From Planctomycetota bacterium (GTDB lineage: Bacteria; Planctomycetota; Phycisphaerae; Phycisphaerales; UBA1924), in the NCBI GenBank assembly GCA_039819165.1, contig JBCBSM010000001.1:1984001-2048000 (forward strand): DNA of 64,000 nucleotides. The letters are read 5' to 3'. The notes under the pieces are model-generated. The model did not search any database, was not told the origin of the DNA, and saw only the letters and a program-made list of their open reading frames with translations. Both the position numbers and the translations under genes were made by a program. This document shows positions 26,738 to 34,892 of the stretch, piece after piece; position 1 is the first letter of the stretch; every line of letters begins with the position of its first letter.

Positions 26738-27631
26738 TCAGCCGATCCCCCGCGTCAGGCTCACCGCCGGGTACAGCCCCGCGACCCGCTCCCGGGGCTC
26801 GACCCGTGGGGCGTAGCGGCTGTTGAGCGGCTGCAGCCGGATGAGCTCCTCGCCGCCGCCACCCCGCTCGAAGTAGACCCGCTTGAAGGTCGTCTCGTGG
26901 TCCGGTTCGAGCCTCGCGAAGCAGTCCATGCCGTCCTTGACGTCGCGGGCCGGGCTGAAGATGACCACGTCGCCCTCCACATACTGCGGCTCCATGCTGT
27001 CGCCGGTGATGCGGGCCGCAAAGGCGTCGGGGTCGGCCAGGTCGGGCGACTGCACGTACGCGTCCGCCACGCGGGCGGGGTAGCCTAGATCGGTGAACTC
27101 GCTGGCCTCCCCCGCGGGCACGAGGTTGATCAGCGGCACCACGCCGGGCAGCAATGCACGAACGGGTGCGCCGCCCTCGGCGTCGGCCGCGGCCCCTCCG
27201 CCGGCCGGCCCGAGCCGCTCGACCAGCCGCTGCAAGGCGCCGCTCTGGTAGGCATCGTCGAGCCCGCCGGGGCCCGCAGACTGCAGCAGCGAGGCGAGCT
27301 GGCGGGCGGCCTCGGCCTGGCGACGCCGCTCGGCCAGCTCCTCGCGCAGCTCGATGGGCGTCGCCTCCATCGCCGCCACCGCCGACAGCGTGCCCGCCGC
27401 CAGCTCGAGCGCCGCCTCCAGCCGCGCCATGAGCTTGGGGCCCGGCGCCCCGCGCATGCCCCGCTCGAGCAGCGAGAGGTAGCCCTTGGTGCAGCGGGCC
27501 CGCTCGGCGGTCTCGCGCAAACTCAGCCCCATCCGTAAACGGCGATCGCGGACGATCGTGCCGAACGCCGGCGGCTGCCGATCGATCCTGGTTGCGATCT
27601 CGTCGTCCTGCCGGGCCTGCCGTGCGGTCAT
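26738..27631 (-). CDS. LexA/CI-like repressor: XRE helix-turn-helix plus S24 peptidase domain
   Basis: A 297-residue repressor. Residues about 23-65 are an XRE HTH (RRLRMGLSLRETAERARC then TKGYLSLLERG). An Ala/Glu/Arg-rich helical linker leads to an S24 LexA-type peptidase: NLVPAGEASEF holds an Ala-Gly like the LexA cleavage site (about 172), RITGDSMEP the nucleophile Ser (about 211) and FKRVYFE the base Lys (about 248). Ser-to-Lys spacing of 37 equals that of LexA. Such proteins cleave themselves when RecA is activated by DNA damage, which lifts repression. The gene faces the terminase operon across an AT-rich gap, as expected for its controller. An upstream in-frame ATG at 27682 is possible. 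Confidence 0.87.
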   Translation of the reverse strand: MTARQARQDDEIATRIDRQPPAFGTIVRDRRLRMGLSLRETAERARCTKGYLSLLERGMRGAPGPKLMARLEAALELAAGTLSAVAAMEATPIELREELAERRRQAEAARQLASLLQSAGPGGLDDAYQSGALQRLVERLGPAGGGAAADAEGGAPVRALLPGVVPLINLVPAGEASEFTDLGYPARVADAYVQSPDLADPDAFAARITGDSMEPQYVEGDVVIFSPARDVKDGMDCFARLEPDHETTFKRVYFERGGGGEELIRLQPLNSRYAPRVEPRERVAGLYPAVSLTRGIG

Positions 27632-27689
27632 GCGTAGGCACCTATCCCACGAAGAGGGGAGCCAATCGAGGCCGAGCACCATGCCCCGC

Positions 27690-27790
27690 GCACGACGACC
27701 CCCGCGGTGCGCCATTGGGTGGCTATACCATACATTAGCCTTGCAATTGTTTTCAAGCTAGTCGACAATATGGCCGCCAATCGAGCATGT
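27690..27790. promoter_or_regulatory. AT-rich divergent control region of the terminase cassette
   Basis: This is one of the most AT-rich patches in the window and lies between the repressor and the rightward operon. It holds the inverted repeat ATTGT (27746-27750) / ACAAT (27765-27769) centred at 27757.5, a candidate operator half-site pair. Leftward, TTGAAA and TATGGT are spaced about 18 bases and could form a promoter for the repressor. A rightward promoter probably overlaps the repeat. Exact elements are guesses from sequence. Confidence 0.45.
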
Positions 27791-27848
27791 CAGTAAACGA
27801 TGGGCCCCTCGTAGGGTCCGCCACCCGACATCGAACAGGAGTACGTCC

Positions 27849-28277
27849 GTGGCCACGAGGACCGAAGATCCCACCCTCGACCTGCGGCGGAAGCGCCGCC
27901 GCGCACTGGTCGCCCAGATCGTCGATGCCAGCGAGCATCTGCCCGAGCAGGAACGCCAGCTGCTCCTGGCCGTCTACGGCCGGGGCATGCGGGTCAGCGA
28001 GGTCGCGGTCATGCTGGGCGTGCCCGAGCGACGCCTCCGCCGCCGCGTGCGGGCGCTGCTCAAGCGGGTGACCGATCCGGCCTTCGCCGCCGTCGTCCGC
28101 CACGGATCGAGCTGGCCTCGGCAGCTCCACGCCGTCGCGCGGCTGGCGGTCATCGAGGGCCTGCCCATGCGGGTCATCGCCAGCCGGCTGGGCCTGAGCT
28201 ACCACCAGGTCCGCCAGCACTGCGCGACGATGCACACGCTGGTCGCGGCCCTGCCGGGCCGGGAGACGGCGGCGTGA
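27849..28277 (+). CDS. double helix-turn-helix DNA-binding protein (first gene of terminase operon)
   Basis: A 142-residue basic protein with two HTH units. The first (QERQLLLAVYGRGMRVSEVA, then GVPERRLRRRVRALL) reads like sigma-70 region 4. The second (LAVIEGLPMRVIASRLGLSY, then HQVRQHCATMH) is another HTH. No sigma region 2 is present, so it is not a full sigma factor. Its place directly before an ATPase and the large terminase makes it a candidate small-terminase-like DNA recogniser or an operon regulator; neither is shown. GTG start with AGGAG 7-8 bases upstream. Stop overlaps the next start (GTGA). Confidence 0.75.
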   Translation: MATRTEDPTLDLRRKRRRALVAQIVDASEHLPEQERQLLLAVYGRGMRVSEVAVMLGVPERRLRRRVRALLKRVTDPAFAAVVRHGSSWPRQLHAVARLAVIEGLPMRVIASRLGLSYHQVRQHCATMHTLVAALPGRETAA

Positions 28278-29011
28278 TCGACCGCGCGACCAGGGCGGCC
28301 GCCCTCTTCGGCCTGCCGATGCACCACCAGCACGATCCCGTGCGGTGGTCGGCGCTCCGCATGGCCTGCGCCGCCGCCCGCGCCCTGCACGCCGACGCGG
28401 CGCCCGGGCGGATCCTCATGCTCGCCGGCCCCAGCGGCGGCGGCAAGTCGACCGCGCTCGCGCTGCTCGGCCGTCGGCTGGCGCGGCAGCGGCGCGCCGT
28501 CGTCCGGCCGCCCGCGCACCTGCCCCGCCGCCGACCGGCCATCGACGCCGTCGGCGACAGCTTCGAGCGGGCGCTGGGCGTGCTCGCCGCCGCGGGCCTC
28601 GCCGAGGCGGCGCTTCTGGCGCGGCCCGCGGGCGCGCTCAGCGACGGCCAGCGGGCGCGGCTGCGGATCGCCGCCGGCATGGACCGCTGCACGCCCGGCG
28701 CCGCCCTGCTCATCGACGAGTTCGCCGCCGAGCTCGATCGCGCCACCGCCTGCTCGCTGGCCTGCGCCCTGGCACGGTGGGCCCGACGCGAGGTGATCAC
28801 GCTCGTGGTGGCCACGACGCGGGACGACCTGCTCGAGTCGCTCGGGCCCGACGTGCTGGCCATCCTGCCGCTGCCCGGCGAGACGTCCGAGCCCCCCGCG
28901 ATCCTCCGACGCGCCCGGCTTCGCCCCCGCGGAGCACCGCCGTGGCATGCGACGCGCTGCAACGACGATTCGCCGCCCTCGACGACCACCGACCACGCGA
29001 TCACGCGATAG
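28274..29011 (+). CDS. ABC-type ATPase of the COG2401-like kind
   Basis: A 245-residue soluble ATPase. Walker A is AGPSGGGKST (about 51-60), the signature LSDGQRARL (about 121-129), Walker B ALLIDEFAAELD (about 145-156), and LVVATTRDDLLESLGPDVLAIL follows with a Thr in place of the usual switch His. No membrane partner is present. This matches, from memory, the ATPase half of COG2401, proteins in which an ABC ATPase is fused to an acetyltransferase. Here the acetyltransferase is a separate, overlapping gene. GTG start overlaps the upstream stop; GGGAG lies 8-9 bases before it. The role in the cassette is unknown; DNA remodelling or energising packaging is possible. Confidence 0.82.
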   Translation: MIDRATRAAALFGLPMHHQHDPVRWSALRMACAAARALHADAAPGRILMLAGPSGGGKSTALALLGRRLARQRRAVVRPPAHLPRRRPAIDAVGDSFERALGVLAAAGLAEAALLARPAGALSDGQRARLRIAAGMDRCTPGAALLIDEFAAELDRATACSLACALARWARREVITLVVATTRDDLLESLGPDVLAILPLPGETSEPPAILRRARLRPRGAPPWHATRCNDDSPPSTTTDHAITR

Positions 29012-29652
29012 CGATCGAAACCGGCGACGCCGCCGACCTGCGGGCCCTCGCGCGCTTCCACTACGCCGCCCGCAGGCCCGGGCCGATCGCCCGCGTGCTG
29101 CGCGCCGCCGACGCCGATGGCGAGCTCGCCGGCGTGCTGGTCGCGAGCATGCCGACGCTCAACGACCGCTGGCGGTCGATCGCCTGGCCCGGCGAGTACG
29201 ACCACGCCGACCAGCGCACGCGGGCGGAGGCGATCAACGCCGATCTGCGGCTGATCTCCCGCGTCATCGTCGACCCGCGGTACCGCGGGCGGGGCGTCGC
29301 GGTGCGGCTCGTGCGGGCGTACCTGGCCGACCCCTGCACGCGGCGGACCGAGGCAATCGCCGCCATGGCGCACGCGTGCCCCTTCTTCGCGCGCGCGGGC
29401 ATGCGTCCGATCCCACTCGAACCAAGCCAAGCGGATCGGCGGCTCGCGCGGGTACTCGGACGCCGGGGCGTCGACGCCGAATCGCTCGCGGTCGGCGGCA
29501 TTGACGATCCGCGTCTGCACGTCGCACTCGGGGCGTGGGCCCGGGCTCGGCGTCTCGCGGAGCGCTCGCCCGAGCGGCTGGCGATGCGCGCGTACGCGGC
29601 GCTGGCGTACCCGCCCATCGCCTTCGTGCACGATGCGGGAGCCCGCCCGTGA
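28942..29652 (+). CDS. GNAT acetyltransferase of the terminase cassette
   Basis: A 236-residue GNAT-fold protein. ISRVIVDPRYRGRGVAVRLV (about residues 104-123) is the acetyl-CoA-binding strand and pyrophosphate loop. The following IAAMAHACPFFARAGM completes the fold. The C-terminal 70 residues are Arg/Ala-rich helix. The GTG at 28942 is chosen since GGAG stands 8 bases before it; this makes the gene overlap the ATPase gene by 70 bases in another frame. The partner fusion known as COG2401 supports a joint function with the ATPase. The substrate may be a protein or small molecule; it cannot be read. Confidence 0.8.
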   Translation: MACDALQRRFAALDDHRPRDHAIAIETGDAADLRALARFHYAARRPGPIARVLRAADADGELAGVLVASMPTLNDRWRSIAWPGEYDHADQRTRAEAINADLRLISRVIVDPRYRGRGVAVRLVRAYLADPCTRRTEAIAAMAHACPFFARAGMRPIPLEPSQADRRLARVLGRRGVDAESLAVGGIDDPRLHVALGAWARARRLAERSPERLAMRAYAALAYPPIAFVHDAGARP

Positions 29653-31157
29653 CGCCGCTGCCGCCCCGGCCCGAGACCGTGGAGCAACTGGCGGGGGTCG
29701 TGCGCGACCTGCTGGGCGTGCGGCCCGCGTCGGTCCCGCTGATCAAGGGGCACTCTGCGCCGATGGACTACCTCGCGCACGCGTTCTTCGCCGACCATGC
29801 GCCGCACGCGATTGGCCTCGCACCGGACGACGCGGTCGACGGCGTGGTGTGGGCCAATCGCGGCGGGGGCAAGACCTTCCTGGGCGCGGCCGCCACGCTG
29901 CTGGACATGCTCTACAAGCCCGGCATCGAGATCCGCATCCTGGGCGGCTCGCTCGAGCAGGCGCAGCGGATGCACGCGCACCTGCGCGGCTTCCTGGCGA
30001 TCCCCCAGCTCGCCGCACTGGTCGATGGCCGGGTCACCGATCGCCGCGTCGCGCTCGCCAACGGCTCGAGGCTCGAACTGCTCGCACAGTCGCAGGCGTC
30101 GGTCCGCGGCACCCGCGTGCAGAAGCTCCGCTGCGACGAGGTCGAGCTGTTCGATCCGGCGGTGTGGGAGGCTGCGCAGCTCACGACGCGGTCGCGGACG
30201 GTCGAGACCGACGACGGCCCGCTGCACGTCCGCGGCACGATCGAGGCGCTCAGCACGATGCACCGCGCCCACGGACTCATGCGCGACCTGATCGATCAGG
30301 CATCCAACGGCTCGCGGCGGCTGTTCAAGTGGGGGGTGGTCGACGTGCTCGACGCCTGCGGACCCGAGCACGCGTGCCGGCGGGACGACGGCTCGACCTG
30401 CCCGCTGTGGAACGAGTGCGGCGGCCTTGCAAAGACGCGCGACGCCCGGGGCGAGCCGGCGGGGCACCTGAGCGTGGCCGACGCGATCGCGCTCAAGGGC
30501 CGCGTGTCGCTCTCGACATGGTCGGCCGAGATGGCGTGCAACCGCCCCAAGCTCGACGACCTGGTGCTGCCCGAGTTCGACGCGAGCGAGCACGTGCGTC
30601 CGCTGCCGGCCGACGCCACCGACGAGGACGCGGGCTGGACGTGGGTGCTGGGGATGGACTTTGGCTATCGCTCGCCCACGGTGGTGCTGTGGGCTGCGGT
30701 GTCGCCCGAGGACACCGTGCACGTGGCGGACGAGCGGATCGCCAGCCGGCGGCTGCTGGGCGAGCACGTCGACGCCATCCTCGACGCGCCATGGCCCGCG
30801 GCGGCGTGGATCGGCATCGACCCCGCGGGCTGGCAGGGCAACGCCCAGACCGGGCTGAGCGACGCCCAGCAGCTCGGCCGAGCGGGGCTGACGGTGCGCT
30901 CGCGGCGGATGCCCGTGCGGCGGGGGCTCGATCTGCTCCGCACCCGGCTGCGGCCCGCGGACGGCCCGCCCACGCTGTTCATCGATCCCGCATGCACGCA
31001 GCTGATCGAGTCGCTCGAGCGGTACCACTACGACGAGCAGCGGCCGCTGAGCGAGGAGCCGGCCAAGGACGGCCCGGACCACGCCGTGGATGCACTGCGG
31101 TACCTGGTGACCAACCTCGATCGGCCGGGCACGCTGAACGCGGGGAGCTATCTATAG
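29649..31157 (+). CDS. terL: phage-type terminase large subunit
   Basis: A 502-residue large-terminase protein, the motor that pumps DNA into phage procapsids and cuts it. The ATPase half has Walker A WANRGGGKTF (about 68-78) and Walker B KLRCDEVELF (about 159-168). The nuclease half has the RNase H-like acids: LGMDFGYRSP (about 336), GIDPAGW (about 389) and DGPDHAVDALRYLV (about 474-487). All motifs look intact. A Cys-rich insert (CGPEHACRRDD ... CPLWNECGG) between the halves could bind metal. The GTG start overlaps the GNAT stop (GTGA). No portal, protease, capsid or tail gene follows; the next gene is a leftward secreted protein. The intact motifs argue against decay. Confidence 0.88.
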   Translation: MTPLPPRPETVEQLAGVVRDLLGVRPASVPLIKGHSAPMDYLAHAFFADHAPHAIGLAPDDAVDGVVWANRGGGKTFLGAAATLLDMLYKPGIEIRILGGSLEQAQRMHAHLRGFLAIPQLAALVDGRVTDRRVALANGSRLELLAQSQASVRGTRVQKLRCDEVELFDPAVWEAAQLTTRSRTVETDDGPLHVRGTIEALSTMHRAHGLMRDLIDQASNGSRRLFKWGVVDVLDACGPEHACRRDDGSTCPLWNECGGLAKTRDARGEPAGHLSVADAIALKGRVSLSTWSAEMACNRPKLDDLVLPEFDASEHVRPLPADATDEDAGWTWVLGMDFGYRSPTVVLWAAVSPEDTVHVADERIASRRLLGEHVDAILDAPWPAAAWIGIDPAGWQGNAQTGLSDAQQLGRAGLTVRSRRMPVRRGLDLLRTRLRPADGPPTLFIDPACTQLIESLERYHYDEQRPLSEEPAKDGPDHAVDALRYLVTNLDRPGTLNAGSYL

Positions 31158-31266
31158 AGCTCGACCCGCCCGGATTCGGGAGTGCAGCCCGGCCTCGACC
31201 GTCGGCCTTGCGAGACCGGCGAGACTGGCGAGGCCGGGACGATCGATCTTCCGGAGTGGGGCGCAA

Positions 31267-31300
31267 GAAAAGAAGCGGCGTGCGCTTCCGCGCACGCCGC
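31267..31300 (-). terminator. rho-independent terminator (leftward gene)
   Basis: A perfect 10-bp stem, GCGGCGTGCG (31275-31284) with CGCACGCCGC (31291-31300), and a 6-base loop CTTCCG. Reading leftward it is followed by CTTCTTTTCTTG, a T-rich tract, so it ends the beta-propeller gene whose stop lies 82 bases away. It also sits 118 bases after terL and may stop that transcript too, though with no T-tract in that direction. Confidence 0.8.
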
Positions 31301-31381
31301 CGTCGTTACGTGTCGGCATGTCGGCTCGCGGTGCGCCGCCGGGTCCTCCCCCCGCCGCCGGCGCGAGCCCGGGATGGCCGG

Positions 31382-32662
31382 TTACGGGCAGCCGGCGTCG
31401 AAGAGGTTCTGGAACTCGAGGAAGTCGAAGATCGTCAGCTCGCCGTCGCCGTCGAAGTCGGCGGCCAGGTCGCCGGCGTCGAAGAGGTTCTGGAAGCCCA
31501 GGAAGTCGAAGATGGTCAGCTCGCCGTCGCCGTCGATGTCCGGCAGGCAGACCACCGCGTCGACGTCGACGAAGAAGATGCCGTCGAGATCCTCGAAGGC
31601 CTGGTCGCGGACGAAGAAGATGCGGCTGCCGTCGGGCGACCAGCGGATGTCGCGGTAGCCACCGTCGACGTCGACGAAGAAGGGCAGGTCGGGGGTCAGA
31701 TCCCGCAGGCCCGTGCCGTCGATGTTGACCACGAAGAGCGAGTCGATGCTCTCGGTGACCAGGTCGCCGCCGAAGGCCACCATGGTGCCATCGGGGGAAA
31801 TGGCGAACGAATCGATGTCCTGGCCGGGCGAGGTCAGGGGCACGATGTTGGTGGGCGCTCCGCCGTCGACGATGTCGAAGGTCATCAGGTTCTCGGGGCC
31901 GTCGAAGTCGAACTCGGCGGTGAAGACCACGGTGCGGTCATCGGGGGCCAGCTCGAGGTCGACGATCTGGAAGAAATCGGGCACGTCGGTGGGGGTGACG
32001 AGCGTGGGGTCGAAGGTCGAGCCGTCGGTCGGCAGGATGCCGAACTCCATGGGCTGGGGGCCACCGTCCTGCTGGCTGCCGTAGATGAGCGTGAGGCCAT
32101 CGGAGGTGACGTCGAACTGGAACTGGTCGACGTCGACGTCGATGGGGGTGAGCTGGAAGAAGTCCAGGCTGCCGTCGGTCAGGGCGTTCCAGACGCCGTC
32201 GATGGCCTCGTCGTTGGTGTAGATCAGCTCGGTGCCGCCGAGGATCAGCTCGCCGTCGCCGGCGATGCCGGTGTTGTCGGTGATCTGGGTCTGGGCGCCG
32301 CCGCCGACGGGCACGCGGAACCAGTCGTTGCTGGGGTTGCCCAGGGTCTGGTCGCCGCGGAAGAAGACGACGCCGTCGCCGACGATGGGCGCGTCATCGA
32401 CGTCGTTGTGCAGCAGCGGGTCGCTCAGCAGGGTGACGGCGCCGCCGGTGACCGGCACGCTGTAGAGCATGTCGAAGGTCTCGGGGCCCAGGCCGTCGTC
32501 GACCTCGCCGACGAAGAAGATGGTCAGGCCGTCGGCCGACAGCTCGAAGGAGTCGACGCCGCCGCCCGAGATGGGCGGATCGAACACGATCTCGGTGCCC
32601 TCCTGGGCGAGGGCGGTGCCGGCGGCCAGGGCCAGCGTCAGGGCTGCGCTACGGATCATCAT
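31382..32662 (-). CDS. secreted TolB-like beta-propeller protein with dockerin-like tail
   Basis: A protein of about 426 residues. The signal peptide ends GTALA. The body has repeated blade motifs such as FELSADGLTIFFVGEV, LELAPDDRTVVFTAEF, FAISPDGTMVAFGGDL and IRWSPDGSRIFFVRD, as in TolB/PD40 propellers. It ends in two dockerin-like units (IDGDGELTIFDFLGFQ, FDGDGELTIFDFLEFQ) and DAGCP. The start is one of three clustered ATGs: 32668, 32662 and 32659; GAGGAG is 6 bases from 32662, so that is preferred. Probably an exported, surface-sorted protein. A terminator lies downstream. Confidence 0.85.
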   Translation of the reverse strand: MMIRSAALTLALAAGTALAQEGTEIVFDPPISGGGVDSFELSADGLTIFFVGEVDDGLGPETFDMLYSVPVTGGAVTLLSDPLLHNDVDDAPIVGDGVVFFRGDQTLGNPSNDWFRVPVGGGAQTQITDNTGIAGDGELILGGTELIYTNDEAIDGVWNALTDGSLDFFQLTPIDVDVDQFQFDVTSDGLTLIYGSQQDGGPQPMEFGILPTDGSTFDPTLVTPTDVPDFFQIVDLELAPDDRTVVFTAEFDFDGPENLMTFDIVDGGAPTNIVPLTSPGQDIDSFAISPDGTMVAFGGDLVTESIDSLFVVNIDGTGLRDLTPDLPFFVDVDGGYRDIRWSPDGSRIFFVRDQAFEDLDGIFFVDVDAVVCLPDIDGDGELTIFDFLGFQNLFDAGDLAADFDGDGELTIFDFLEFQNLFDAGCP

Positions 32663-33010
32663 GGTCATCTCCTCGTGTGGGTGCTCGGGGATGGCGTACC
32701 GATTACGCGAGACGCGGACGCCTGCCATCGACGTTCGCGCAACCCGCCGCCGCTGGCGGATTTGCTCGACCTACGCGGGATATCTCTGCTCTCGCACTCG
32801 CGAGGACAACATTAGACGGCGGGCCCTGCGCATCGGCTTTGGACGATGCAAAGAGATGTTTAAGATTGCGCGAAGGGCTGCGTGGTTGCCCGCATCGGCG
32901 GTAGACGATCGACGCTTCCCAACTATGCTTGCGTCACGACGCTGTAGAGCCAGCCCCGCCGGTGGCAAGGGGCCGACCGTACACCAACCATGAGACACGC
33001 AGGAGGCGAC
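32663..33010. other. 348-base intergenic region between divergent genes
   Basis: No gene seen. The middle (about 32790-32940) is less GC-rich than its surroundings and should hold the divergent promoters of the propeller and prepilin genes. TATGCT at 32924-32929 is a possible rightward -10 element. No convincing -35, riboswitch or repeat was found. Confidence 0.5.
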
Positions 33011-33880
33011 ATGCAGAGCCGCGGGGAACGTGCATTCACGCTCATCGAATTGCTCGTGGTCATCGCGATCATCGCGCTGCTCCTCGGCATCCTGCTGCCG
33101 TCGCTGGGCGGTGCGCGCGAGGCCGCCAAGAAGGTGCAGTGCCAGAGCCAGATGAAGCAGATCTACACCGCTTGGTTCGGCTACGCCACCGACAACGACG
33201 AGTACCACCACGGAAGCCGCCAGAACTTCTCCTCACGCATGGTGCAGCTCGACTCGGATCGAAACTATCTGCTGCCCTACTACGAGGACTGGGATGCCTC
33301 GCTGCCGCTCGGCCGGGGGAGCTACTGGGGCGCCCTGTACGACAGCTACCTCGGCGTCGACATCAAGCGCGAGTTCTTCGAGCGCGAGGTGGGCATCGGC
33401 AATCGCACGCTGCTGCCCGGCTGGGAAGTCTGGGCGTGCCCCGCCGCCCGTGAGATCGATCAGTACACCCCGGCGGGCCGGGACCAGCCGGGCCAGTTCG
33501 AGTTCGCCACCATGTGCTTCAACGGCGTGTTCCTGGATCGTGCGCAGCCCCGCAGCGGCAGCGCCTTCTTCAAGCCGGGCAACGACTACAACGCCGGGCG
33601 GCCCAAGCGCATCACCACCGTGCAGTACCCCAGCAACACCATCGTCTTCCAGGACGGCTACGAGCAGATGCTCGACGGCAACGGCGACACGCTCAACGAC
33701 CTGCGGCAGCACGGCGACCGGGAGAACGCCGAGTACTTCCGCCACGGCGGGGGCTGCAACACCTGCTGGCTCGACGGCAGCATCCGAGAGATCGCCCAGG
33801 CCGAGATGGACGACACCCTCCCTTGGTACCGCGGCCAGTACGAGCCCGAGGACACCCGGGGCGGCGGCCGACCCCGGTAA
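33011..33880 (+). CDS. prepilin-type protein, tandem copy 1
   Basis: A 289-residue pilin-like protein: leader [19 protein letters not shown], hydrophobic helix, then a globular domain with conserved Cys ([36 protein letters not shown]). Cleavage would fall after Ala rather than Gly before the Phe, which is less usual. The ATG at 33011 has AGGAGG 4 bases upstream; the ATG at 32990 would only add seven residues. The next gene is a close paralogue: residues 20-80 and the last 80 are nearly identical, and stretches of more than 100 bases match at DNA level. The pair is therefore a recent duplication or under gene conversion. Confidence 0.87.
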   Translation: MQSRGERAFTLIELLVVIAIIALLLGILLPSLGGAREAAKKVQCQSQMKQIYTAWFGYATDNDEYHHGSRQNFSSRMVQLDSDRNYLLPYYEDWDASLPLGRGSYWGALYDSYLGVDIKREFFEREVGIGNRTLLPGWEVWACPAAREIDQYTPAGRDQPGQFEFATMCFNGVFLDRAQPRSGSAFFKPGNDYNAGRPKRITTVQYPSNTIVFQDGYEQMLDGNGDTLNDLRQHGDRENAEYFRHGGGCNTCWLDGSIREIAQAEMDDTLPWYRGQYEPEDTRGGGRPR

Positions 33881-33941
33881 GCCCCGGCCCGCGGCTCCGC
33901 CAGCTCGATCGCACCAATCGCACGGTTTCACGCAACATCTG

Positions 33942-33967
33942 CCCGCCCGCTCGATGCGTCGGGCGGG
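33942..33967 (+). other. stem-loop between the tandem prepilin genes
   Basis: CCCGCCCG (33942-33949) and CGGGCGGG (33960-33967) form a perfect 8-bp stem with a 10-base loop, 25 bases before the second prepilin start. No T-tract follows, so it may act on mRNA stability or partial termination and is not a classic terminator. Confidence 0.4.
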
Positions 33968-33991
33968 TCCTGCATCAGAACGGGAGCACGC

Positions 33992-34861
33992 ATGCCGAGC
34001 CGCAAGACTGCAACGAGCCGCGCGTTCACGCTCATCGAGCTCCTGGTCGTCATCGCGATCATCGCGCTGCTGATTGGCATCCTGCTGCCGTCCCTTGGTG
34101 GCGCGCGCGAAGCCGCCAAGAAGGTGCAGTGCCAGAGCCAGATGAAGCAGATCTACACCGCTTGGTTCGGCTACGCCACCGACAACGACGAGTACCACCA
34201 CGGAAGCCGCCAGAACTTCTCCTCACGCATGATCGAGCGTGGCCGGCCCAGCCGCAACGTGCTGCTGCCCTACTACGAGGACTGGGACCCCACCCTGCCG
34301 GGCGGCGAGGGGACCTACTGGGGGGCGCTCTACGACGATTACCTCGGCGTCCAGACTAACGAGCGGTTCTTCGACCCCGAGGTGGGCATCGGCGCCCGCA
34401 CGCAGCTCTCGGGCTGGGACGTCTGGGCCTGCCCATCCGCCGACTTGATCGACCGCTACACCCGTGCGGGGCGCGGCTCGGAGGGCAACTTCGACTTCGC
34501 GACCTTCTGCTTTAATGGCGTCTTCCGCGACACGCTGGGCGCCAGCGATAGCGCGTTCTTCAAGACCGGCGGATACAACAATCCACGGCCCAAGCGGATC
34601 ACGACGGTCCAGTACCCGAGCACGACCATCGTCTTCCAGGACGGCTACGAGCAGATGCTCGACGGCAACGGCGACACGCTCAACGATCTCTTCCAGCACG
34701 GCGACAAGGAGAACGCCGAGTACTTCCGCCACGGCGGGGGCTGCAACACCTGCTGGCTCGACGGCAGCATCCGAGAGATCGTGCAGGCCGAGATCGACGA
34801 CACGCTGCCGTGGTACCGCGGCGAGTTCGAGCCCGAGCGCCGCGGCGGCCGGCCCCGCTAA
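33992..34861 (+). CDS. prepilin-type protein, tandem copy 2
   Basis: A 289-residue paralogue of the preceding gene, starting [20 protein letters not shown]. The conserved helix, the [20 protein letters not shown] segment and the C-terminal [20 protein letters not shown] are shared. The middle (residues about 85-190) has diverged more, as expected if surface-exposed parts adapt separately. GGGAG precedes the ATG by 5-6 bases. The Ala-Phe cleavage junction is the same as in copy 1. The two may form a heteromeric filament or pseudopilus; no assembly ATPase is nearby. Confidence 0.87.
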   Translation: MPSRKTATSRAFTLIELLVVIAIIALLIGILLPSLGGAREAAKKVQCQSQMKQIYTAWFGYATDNDEYHHGSRQNFSSRMIERGRPSRNVLLPYYEDWDPTLPGGEGTYWGALYDDYLGVQTNERFFDPEVGIGARTQLSGWDVWACPSADLIDRYTRAGRGSEGNFDFATFCFNGVFRDTLGASDSAFFKTGGYNNPRPKRITTVQYPSTTIVFQDGYEQMLDGNGDTLNDLFQHGDKENAEYFRHGGGCNTCWLDGSIREIVQAEIDDTLPWYRGEFEPERRGGRPR

Positions 34862-34892
34862 TGGCGCCGAGCGCCGCGCCGCGGCACTCGCC

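Larger units (their letters stand above)
33011..34861 (+). repeat. tandem gene duplication, unit about 981 bases
   Basis: The two prepilin genes have equal length and their starts lie 981 bases apart. DNA from about 33110-33236 matches 34091-34228 almost base for base, and 33650-33790 matches 34630-34770 in the same way, while the middle is more different. That pattern fits duplication followed by patchy conversion. Confidence 0.8.

Noticed and set aside
31158-31381. Place where portal, capsid or att sites would be expected after terL
   Set aside because: Only a terminator hairpin and GC-rich sequence are seen; no frame with phage-like content and no direct repeat matching the left side of the cassette.
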